DNA of 56,369 bases, from the NCBI GenBank assembly GCA_015522695.1, contig WALT01000015.1, forward strand, positions 1 to 56,369. The letters run 5' to 3'. The stretch is from Nitrososphaerota archaeon (GTDB taxonomy: Archaea; Thermoproteota; Nitrososphaeria; Conexivisphaerales; Conexivisphaeraceae). Every line of letters starts with the position of its first letter. Within the stretch, counting starts at the first letter, position 1. A model generated the notes under the pieces. That model saw only the letters and a list, made by a program, of their open reading frames with translations. It ran no database searches and had not been told where the DNA came from. The translations under genes and the position numbers were made by a program. This document shows, piece by piece, positions 48,259-54,990 of the stretch.

Positions 48259-49119
48259 TCACCTCGAGCCAATGATCTTCGCGTAATCCACGATCCTCGA
48301 CGCTATATCCAAGCCCGTGGCCTGTGATGCCCCCTTGAACTCGACAGTGTTGTTGACCTCGTGGACGAGCAGTCCTTCCCTGGCCTCCATGGCGTCCACA
48401 CCGAGTACCCCTCCACCGACCGCCCCAGCGGCCTTAAGTATCATCTCCCTCTGTTCACCTGTGAGGATGGCCGCCTCGACCCTTCCCCCTCTAGCGACGT
48501 TCGTCCTCCAATCGCCCGGCGGCTGATATCTATATATCGCGGCCACGACGTCCTCGCCGACGACGATGGCCCTTATATCTCGGGGCGGCCTATCGACGTA
48601 TTCCTGGAGATAGTAGATGTGTTGGAGCGGGTCTGAGGACAGACGCCTGGCCTCGATGAGCAGGCTCGCATCATCCCTATCGTCTATTCTGGCTATCAAT
48701 CGTCCCCAGCTCCCGACTATTGGTTTGACGACGACGGGATATCCGATGCTCTCCATGATGTTCAGCGCAGCTTCGTCCGAGAAGGCCGCATATGTGCGCG
48801 GTGTAGGCACACCAGCCTTCGCCAACTTCAATGTGGTAAGCAGCTTATTCCCGCTGACGAGGGAGGTCTCGAACGAGTTCACGACCGGTATCCCCATGGA
48901 TTCCAGGATTGCGGTGTAATATAGGCCCCTGTAATGGCTGATACATCTCTGCAGGACCACATCCTCGTCCTTCCACCTTCCAACATCGTCGAACAACGTC
49001 AATCCATTCGTCTTCGCATCCACAAGCGTCACCTCTACACCAGCATCCTTGGCGCTTGTGTAGAGCTTCTTCTCCTCCCATCTCAGCCTATCGTAGACTA
49101 TGGCTAACCTAGTAACCAA
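48259..49119 (-). CDS. argX: LysW-glutamate ligase ArgX (LysX paralogue)
   Basis: The 286-residue ATP-grasp ligase has VVLQRCISHYRGLYYTAI, VVVKPIVGSWGRLIARI and VHEVNNTVEFKGASQATGLDIA. The N-N-T-x-E-F-K-G pattern differs from the N-H-T-x-E-F-x-N-S of the paralogue at 42631. Placement beside lysW and argH-argG suggests it attaches glutamate for the ornithine/arginine branch, as ArgX does in Sulfolobus. The DNA encoding YYLQEYVDRPPRDIRA through GDWRTN is almost identical to the paralogue. Confidence 0.83.
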   Translation of the reverse strand: MVTRLAIVYDRLRWEEKKLYTSAKDAGVEVTLVDAKTNGLTLFDDVGRWKDEDVVLQRCISHYRGLYYTAILESMGIPVVNSFETSLVSGNKLLTTLKLAKAGVPTPRTYAAFSDEAALNIMESIGYPVVVKPIVGSWGRLIARIDDRDDASLLIEARRLSSDPLQHIYYLQEYVDRPPRDIRAIVVGEDVVAAIYRYQPPGDWRTNVARGGRVEAAILTGEQREMILKAAGAVGGGVLGVDAMEAREGLLVHEVNNTVEFKGASQATGLDIASRIVDYAKIIGSR

Positions 49120-49125
49120 CTATGT

Positions 49126-49314
49126 CTATTCGCCCCAATCCTCTCCTACTTCTTCGGCCGGCTTGAGTTCAACCTCGCCGGCTTCAGGATCTATCGATAC
49201 CACCTCGTATTCCGTGCCACAATCTGGACAGGCTATTATCTCCCCCGGCAAAGCGTCGTCGGGGACCTCTATCGTAGCTCCACACTCTTGACACCGTGTT
49301 TTCACGGGCATCAC
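49126..49314 (-). CDS. lysW: Amino-group carrier protein LysW
   Basis: The 62-residue acidic protein has a zinc ribbon (CQECGATIEVPDD and CPDCGTEYEVV) and ends EDWGE. The terminal glutamate is the attachment point for aminoadipate or glutamate. A Met also occurs at residue 2. It lies directly after argH (stop/start adjacent) and before argX. Confidence 0.96.
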   Translation of the reverse strand: MMPVKTRCQECGATIEVPDDALPGEIIACPDCGTEYEVVSIDPEAGEVELKPAEEVGEDWGE

Positions 49315-50796
49315 CTATCCACCTCTCACCACGCTCCCGGCTCGCTCCTCAAGTAGTGTTCGGGATTTTTTAAGCTCTTCCGTAACGGCGTCCTTCCATG
49401 CCAGGATCCTGCGCGTGCGCGCCCCCAGTTCCTCCAACAGCAGGATGTATTCCTCCCCGGACAGCTTCACGTGTCTTCTCCTCTCGACCGCCTTTCCCAC
49501 ATCCATGACGTCGCTCAACTCCCCCTCGTCGAGGTCGATCTCGTAACCCTCGCCCACGGCGATCTCCTCCAGGATCCCCTTCAGACCTGGGCCCCATTCC
49601 AGGTCCTCCTCTATCGCCCTCTTCACGAGCCTTCCGACGATCCTGTGGGCCGTCCGGAATGGGATCCCGTGTTTCATCGAGAGGTGCTCCGCCAGGTCGC
49701 TCGCGGTGACGATCGTCCTCCTCGCATCCAGTCGCATCCTGTCCCTATCGGCCTTCATGCCATCGATGAGCTTCGGCAGTATCCTGAGGGTCGAGAGCAC
49801 GTCCCTCGAGGCGAGCCACAGGTATCGCGTCGCATCCTGGAGGTCCAGGTTGTACGAATAGGGCAGCGATTTCAATATCATCGAGATCCCGACAAGGGCT
49901 GCAGCCGGAGAAGCTGCCCTAGCTCTAGCGAGCTCGGCGACGACCGGGTTCTTCTTGTTCGGCATTATGCTGCTGGTCGACGAGTACTCATCCGGTAGCT
50001 CTATGTAGCCGAGATTGGGATTGCTCCAGAGTATCAGATGTTCCGATAGCTTCGATATCTCCAAGCTCAACGATAGGAGGGCCGCCAAGTACTCCACTAT
50101 GTAGTCCCTTGAGGATACGGCGTCGACCGCGTTGTCCACCAAGCTCTTGAAGCCCAGGAGGCGGGCCAGATAGTACCTGCTTACCCTGACGGTAGATCCG
50201 GACATGGCGGCCGCCCCCAGCGGGGATAGGTTGACCCTGTTGTAGGCCTCGACGAACCTGTGCAGATCCCTGATAATGGCCTCCGCATGAGCCATGAGGA
50301 TGTAGCCGAGCGTCGTCGGCTGGGCCGGCTGTAGGTGTGTGTAGCCGGGCATTATGGCATCCCTATACTCCCCAGACTTCTGCAGAAGGCTGGCCACGAG
50401 TTTGGATGAATTGTCCACGATCTCGACGATATAGTCCCTCAACCTCATCCTTATCGCAGCCGCGACTTGATCGTTCCTGCTCTTCCCCATGTTCAAGTAC
50501 TCGCCCGCCTTACCGGCCCTTTCGATGACGAAGGCCTCGATGGCCATGTGCGCATCCTCCATGGCGGTCCCCTCGGTGAGCAGGCCCTCATCCGCCTTCA
50601 AGAGGGCCCTCACGAGGGAGGATGCATCCTCCTTCGTCATCGCCTCAGCCTTCAGGAGGGCTATCACATGTGCCACGTTTATCTCCACGATCTTGTCGAA
50701 TATCTCCACGTCGTCCCTACAACTCGTTATGTAGTCGACTAGCTCCCTCGACGTCTCATCGGTCAAACGACCTCCCCTGTAGATATCGGCCGCCAT
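49315..50796 (-). CDS. argH: Argininosuccinate lyase
   Basis: The 493-residue enzyme of the fumarase superfamily has the signature SSIMPNKKNPVVAE, preceded by GYTHLQPAQPTTLGYIL and MGKSRNDQVAAAIRMRLRDY. It splits argininosuccinate to arginine and fumarate. It starts 3 nt after the argG stop, so the two form the head of the operon. Confidence 0.96.
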   Translation of the reverse strand: MAADIYRGGRLTDETSRELVDYITSCRDDVEIFDKIVEINVAHVIALLKAEAMTKEDASSLVRALLKADEGLLTEGTAMEDAHMAIEAFVIERAGKAGEYLNMGKSRNDQVAAAIRMRLRDYIVEIVDNSSKLVASLLQKSGEYRDAIMPGYTHLQPAQPTTLGYILMAHAEAIIRDLHRFVEAYNRVNLSPLGAAAMSGSTVRVSRYYLARLLGFKSLVDNAVDAVSSRDYIVEYLAALLSLSLEISKLSEHLILWSNPNLGYIELPDEYSSTSSIMPNKKNPVVAELARARAASPAAALVGISMILKSLPYSYNLDLQDATRYLWLASRDVLSTLRILPKLIDGMKADRDRMRLDARRTIVTASDLAEHLSMKHGIPFRTAHRIVGRLVKRAIEEDLEWGPGLKGILEEIAVGEGYEIDLDEGELSDVMDVGKAVERRRHVKLSGEEYILLLEELGARTRRILAWKDAVTEELKKSRTLLEERAGSVVRGG

Positions 50797-50799
50797 TGC

Positions 50800-52002
50800 T
50801 CATCGACCCTCCGTCCTTCTGACGTCGTCGGCCGTCACCGTCTGAAGCCCCCATAGCTCTATGAAGCCGACGGCCATCCTCTGATCGAACGTCGATTCCC
50901 TAGCATATGTGGAGAGGCTCTGCTTATATATCGAGAGCCTCGATCTGCGGCCGACGACGGAGTGGCTCCCCTTGTAGAGCTTCATCCTGACATCGCCTTC
51001 AACATATCTCTGCGTGGAGTCGATGAAGGCGTCTATGTGTTCACGCAACGGCTCCAACCACAGTCCATCGTACACCAGGCGCGACCATCTATCCTCCAAC
51101 ATCCTCTTGACCTCGAGCTCATGCGCCGTGAGCGTCAGCTTTTCGAGCTCCTCATGGGCCTCGATGATCGTGACCGCAGCAGGACATTCATAGACCTCCC
51201 TCGACTTTATCCCGACCAGCCTGTCCTCGATGTGGTCTATCAGCCCGATGCCATTTCTTCCGGCGGCCGCGTTCACACGTTCTATGAGATCCACCGGGCT
51301 GAGCCTTTCCCCATCTATCGCCACCGGGAGCCCCTTGGAGAACGTCATGGTCAGGTATTCGGGTTCGTCGGGGGCCTTCTCCGGCGGCGTCACCCACTCG
51401 TAGACATCCGGCCCCGGTTCGGAGTATGGATCCTCCAATGGGCCGCTCTCGATGGACCTGCCCCACAGGTTCTGGTCTATGCTATATTTGCTACGCTCAC
51501 CCGGTACTGGGATCCCGTGTCCCCTCGCATATTCCAGCTCCTCATCCCTGCTGAGCCCCCAATCGCGCACCGGGGCTAGGACCTTGAGGCTGGGGTCGAG
51601 CGCTCGAATGCTGACGTCGAACCTCACCTGATCGTTCCCCTTCCCCGTCGACCCGTGGGCGACGGCGTCTGCACCGACCCTCCTCGCGACCTTCACGAGT
51701 TCCTCAGCTATCAAGGGGCGGCCGAGGGCGGTGCTCAGCGGGTATTTTCCCTCGTAGAGGGCGTTGGCCTTTATCGCGGGGTTGATGAAACGCTCCACGA
51801 ATTCCTCCTTGACGTCCATGGAGAAGTGCCGTTTGGATCCGATATCATACGCCCTCCTCTCTATCTCCTTGAGATCCTCCCGCTGTCCTAGATCCAACGT
51901 CAGCGTATAGACCTCTGCATCATACTTCTCCTTGATCCACACGACCATCACGGATGTGTCGAGCCCGCCCGAATACGCGAGCACGACCTTGTCGACGTTC
52001 AA
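50800..52002 (-). CDS. argG: Argininosuccinate synthase
   Basis: The 400-residue enzyme joins citrulline and aspartate with ATP. It has the PP-loop LAYSGGLDTSVMVVW, AHGSTGKGNDQVRFD and GRNGIGLIDHIEDRLVGIKSREVYE. The start is TTG at 52002, with a TATA-like element about 26-36 nt upstream. It is the first gene of the argG-to-lysJ transcript. Confidence 0.96.
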   Translation of the reverse strand: MNVDKVVLAYSGGLDTSVMVVWIKEKYDAEVYTLTLDLGQREDLKEIERRAYDIGSKRHFSMDVKEEFVERFINPAIKANALYEGKYPLSTALGRPLIAEELVKVARRVGADAVAHGSTGKGNDQVRFDVSIRALDPSLKVLAPVRDWGLSRDEELEYARGHGIPVPGERSKYSIDQNLWGRSIESGPLEDPYSEPGPDVYEWVTPPEKAPDEPEYLTMTFSKGLPVAIDGERLSPVDLIERVNAAAGRNGIGLIDHIEDRLVGIKSREVYECPAAVTIIEAHEELEKLTLTAHELEVKRMLEDRWSRLVYDGLWLEPLREHIDAFIDSTQRYVEGDVRMKLYKGSHSVVGRRSRLSIYKQSLSTYARESTFDQRMAVGFIELWGLQTVTADDVRRTEGR

Positions 52003-52027
52003 TCCGCCCCTCGGTTGATCCGATACC

Positions 52028-52037
52028 CTTAATTATT
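52028..52037 (-). promoter_or_regulatory. TATA box for the argG-argH-lysW operon
   Basis: The minus strand reads AATAATTAAG, ending 26 nt before the argG TTG start, in the 60-bp gap to the divergent ACT-domain gene. Confidence 0.45.
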
Positions 52038-52062
52038 GTTTCCGGTCTTTTGATAACCAGAA

Positions 52063-52749
52063 TTGGACATATCATCCAGTAATAGACAATTTGGGATATC
52101 GAGCGCCGTGAGGCTCGTCATCGAGGGGAACCTGCCGGCCAAGATAGCGCTGTCGCTCGGGTACGCAAATATCTCGGCGTTGGCCAGGCTCATAAAGCCG
52201 CGCGTCGACGGCATCCTGGGCAGGGAGGCGAGCATCGAGGCGATAATAGCTGCCCTGAAGAGGATCAGATCCCCGCTGGAAGCCCCGAGGGAGGACGTCA
52301 GCGATGTGATCATGAGGAGCAGCGTTACGATCAAGACGGGGATCCACAAACTTTCGCTCACGAGATCCAAGCGGTCGACCAAGGTTATACTCGACGTATT
52401 GAGGAGGAGACATGAACACCTCGTCCATCTGACCGAGGGCATGAGCTCCATCACTATAGCCGTCGATGAACAGGCGGCGGAGGAGATACGTGGGATCACA
52501 TCGCAGGAGAACTTGCTCGAATACGAAGCAGATCTAGCTGCATTGATAATCTCCAGCCCCCTGGAGATATCCACGGTACCCGGATGTCTGATACCGATCT
52601 ACATGAAGCTCTACGAAAGGGGGATAAACATAGAGGACACCAGCAGCAGCTATACGGACACGATAATACTCGTCAGCTCTAAGGATGCGACGGAGGCCTT
52701 CACCGCCCTCGTGGAGCTGATGGAATCGCTCAAGGCCCTCCATCGATGA
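52063..52749 (+). CDS. ACT-domain protein, possible regulator
   Basis: The 228-residue protein is not firmly recognised. The N-terminal part (VIEGNLPAKIALSLGYANISALARLIKPRV) looks like a helix-turn-helix. The C-terminal 70 residues (PIYMKLYERGINIEDTSSSYTDTIILVSSKDATEAFTALVELM) match an ACT-like ligand-binding fold. Divergent placement 60 bp from argG suggests it senses an amino acid and controls the cluster, but this is inference. The start is TTG 52063; later starts are possible. Confidence 0.65.
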   Translation: MDISSSNRQFGISSAVRLVIEGNLPAKIALSLGYANISALARLIKPRVDGILGREASIEAIIAALKRIRSPLEAPREDVSDVIMRSSVTIKTGIHKLSLTRSKRSTKVILDVLRRRHEHLVHLTEGMSSITIAVDEQAAEEIRGITSQENLLEYEADLAALIISSPLEISTVPGCLIPIYMKLYERGINIEDTSSSYTDTIILVSSKDATEAFTALVELMESLKALHR

Positions 52750-53022
52750 ACGGTGGAATTCGGCTCGTGCCCTGGATATCGATCCGGATTTGTCCCCCCC
52801 CGTGCGCGCGATCGTTCACGCCGTGTCCGAAATGGATGGATTTCAAGATCTAAATGATGAGATGAGATGAGGAGGGAAGTTCACGCTGGGGAGGAACTGA
52901 TCTTCCTTCCAGTCAGGTTCGATGGGCGATTGAGATCATCACCTGAACCGGAAGGATGTCGAGTTCCACATGTATCACCGATCGATCCGTCCATCATGGC
53001 TCCATCCAATTGAAGGACGATA
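52750..53022. other. Intergenic stretch between two gene blocks
   Basis: No convincing ORF. It contains ATGATGA at 52854-52860 and CTGA at 52897-52900, which resemble box C and box D of a sRNA, but internal D'/C' boxes are not clear. The two flanking genes converge here, so it may simply hold terminators. Confidence 0.3.
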
Positions 53023-53703
53023 TCATCCTCTGTAACCTTCTTCCCCTATCAGCGGCACGAATATACACCCCCCGAGGGACTCCTCGCTCATCCTAGCTTC
53101 TTCATCCTTGACCACCCTCATGAGCTCCTGATATCCAGGTGAGCCAACGGGTATCAACATCATCCCATTTCGCTTGAGCTGTACGAGCAAGCTCCTAGGG
53201 GGTTTCGGCGCGGCGGCCGTCACTATTATCCTATCGTACAACTCCTCCTCGAGCCTGGGTGGATATCCCAACGTTCCATCCCCGACGACGACCTCCACTT
53301 GAGGTTCTCCATATCCTGCGGCGGCCAGGTTCCTCCTCGCGAACTCCGCGAGCTCGGGGACGCGTTCCACGGTCACCACCTTACCGCAGGGCCTGACGAG
53401 TTCGAATAAAAGGGCAGCATTATAACCGCTGCCAGTTCCGATCTCCAGCACGTGCAGACAATGTCTCAACATCAGCTCCTCGAGCATTATGGCGACCATG
53501 TGTGGAGCCGAGATCGTCTGGCCCGTGCTGCCCAGCGGCAGCGGAATGTCGACGTAGGAATCCTCCTCATAGCCGGGCCACACGAAGAGCTCACGCGGGA
53601 TCTTCAGCATGGCGTGCTCCACGCTCGGGCTCCTTATTATCCCCTCTACCTTCAGGGCTTCAACGAGCCTCCTCCTGGCCCCCTCGAAATTCAGCCGAAC
53701 CAT
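53023..53703 (-). CDS. pcm: Protein-L-isoaspartate O-methyltransferase
   Basis: The 226-residue AdoMet enzyme repairs isoaspartyl residues in aged proteins. It has PRELFVWPGYEEDSYVDIPLPLGSTGQTISAPHMVAIM and AdoMet-binding VLEIGTGSGYNAALL, then YDRIIVTAAAPKPP. Length is normal. The start overlaps the fen1 3' end by 13 nt, so the two are coupled. Confidence 0.94.
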   Translation of the reverse strand: MVRLNFEGARRRLVEALKVEGIIRSPSVEHAMLKIPRELFVWPGYEEDSYVDIPLPLGSTGQTISAPHMVAIMLEELMLRHCLHVLEIGTGSGYNAALLFELVRPCGKVVTVERVPELAEFARRNLAAAGYGEPQVEVVVGDGTLGYPPRLEEELYDRIIVTAAAPKPPRSLLVQLKRNGMMLIPVGSPGYQELMRVVKDEEARMSEESLGGCIFVPLIGEEGYRG

Positions 53704-54713
53704 CTATCGAGGCTCTCCGTCGACGCCATGCTGCTTGTTTTAAGCCTGCGAAGTGCATTTCGAACCCTTCCCTCGGAGAAATCGTGTTCATCGCAGAGGA
53801 ATCTGACTATCGCTTCCTCGTTCGGCGATCTCCATCTGAGTCCTCCAGGGTCCACGACGGCCGGTCTCAGGAATATCATCCTGATGGACTCGTAGTCGAA
53901 CCCTCCTAGCCTGACCTCGGATATCTCCTCCAACCTCCCATATCTCTTGATGTAGTTATAAGCCCTGACATGTCCTATGCCCTGTGCTCCTCCAGGGTTG
54001 AAGTCCGTCCCGAGCAGTATAGCCAGATCGACCAGTTGCTCCCTCGTGAGGCCCAGCTCGGTCAATACACTATCGAGGAGGATTATCTCCGGTGAGACCT
54101 CCACGTATACGTTCCTCCCTGGCAACTTCCTCCTACCCGATATCGTCAGGTTCCGCACGAGCCTCGGAGATCCGAACAGGAGGGAGTCGTAGTCCTGTGA
54201 GACCGAGGCCCACACGTATCCCTTCGATGAGAGATAGGCCGCCTCAGCCTCCCCCTCGCTCGGGGCCTGTATCCACGGTATTCCCATGGCGTCGAGAAGC
54301 CTCCTGGCGTCCTCCACCATGTAGTCCTTCAGCCTCGTGCTGAGGGTGGCATATTTCCTCGCGGCCTCTAAATCCCCCCTCTTCAGTGCCTCCTCATATC
54401 TCCGTTGTGCCGTCTCACGCTGCTCCACACGGCTGGCGATCTCCTGGGCCTTCATTTCAGGTGGTTTGCCGTCGAACACGTACACCGGTTTTATGCCCTT
54501 CTCGAGGAAGTTTATGGTCCTATAATATAGGCCGCTGAGATGGCTCGTCACGTGGCCCTTCGAATCCATGAGCGGTTCGCCGTGCTCCCCCCTTATGACG
54601 GCCAGGAACTGATAGAGTGCGTTATAGGCGTCTATGGCCAGGCTTCTACCGTGTAGCTCCTCGAACCTTATCCGTATACGGCTCTTCGTCAGCGGTCCCA
54701 GGTCGACGCCCAA
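53691..54713 (-). CDS. fen: Flap endonuclease FEN1
   Basis: The 340-residue 5' nuclease removes flaps during Okazaki fragment maturation. It starts MGVDLGPLTK, with metal acids in LAIDAYN and YVFDGKPP. The core block PSEGEAEAAYLSSKGYVWASVSQDYDSLLFG and the helix-hairpin-helix entry LLGTDFNPGGAQGIG follow. The C-terminus SMASTESLDRWFG resembles a PCNA-binding PIP box. It sits between a small winged-helix gene and pcm. Confidence 0.96.
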   Translation of the reverse strand: MGVDLGPLTKSRIRIRFEELHGRSLAIDAYNALYQFLAVIRGEHGEPLMDSKGHVTSHLSGLYYRTINFLEKGIKPVYVFDGKPPEMKAQEIASRVEQRETAQRRYEEALKRGDLEAARKYATLSTRLKDYMVEDARRLLDAMGIPWIQAPSEGEAEAAYLSSKGYVWASVSQDYDSLLFGSPRLVRNLTISGRRKLPGRNVYVEVSPEIILLDSVLTELGLTREQLVDLAILLGTDFNPGGAQGIGHVRAYNYIKRYGRLEEISEVRLGGFDYESIRMIFLRPAVVDPGGLRWRSPNEEAIVRFLCDEHDFSEGRVRNALRRLKTSSMASTESLDRWFG

Positions 54714-54743
54714 CGCTATATGGAATTGGATCGCCCTTGGTTA

Positions 54744-54986
54744 TTACCTTGTTGCTTGCTCCTCGGCGTTGGACTTGGCCTCCACCCTCTTCGAGTTCTT
54801 CGAAGCCCACGTCACGTTGACGAGCCCTGCGATCTCCAGCTTCAGGAGGACGTTCTCGAGCAGGTTCGCCGTGATCTCTGGATAGTGCTTCTGTAATTTG
54901 CTCAACAGCTCTAGCTCGTCTATCGCACCGTTCTCCACGATGACCTCGTAAACCCTATTGAGTAGATCCCTTCTCATCATGATCAC
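54744..54986 (-). CDS. Small winged-helix-like protein
   Basis: The 80-residue protein is not assigned to a named family. It starts MIMMRRDLLNRVYEVIVENGAIDELELLSKLQKHYPEITANLLENVLLKLEIAGLVNV, the helix-helix-strand pattern of a winged helix. A lysine- and glutamate-rich tail follows. It lies 4 nt after cdc48 and 30 nt before fen1, so it is likely co-transcribed with them. The function is unknown. Confidence 0.7.
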   Translation of the reverse strand: MIMMRRDLLNRVYEVIVENGAIDELELLSKLQKHYPEITANLLENVLLKLEIAGLVNVTWASKNSKRVEAKSNAEEQATR

Positions 54987-54990
54987 GATG

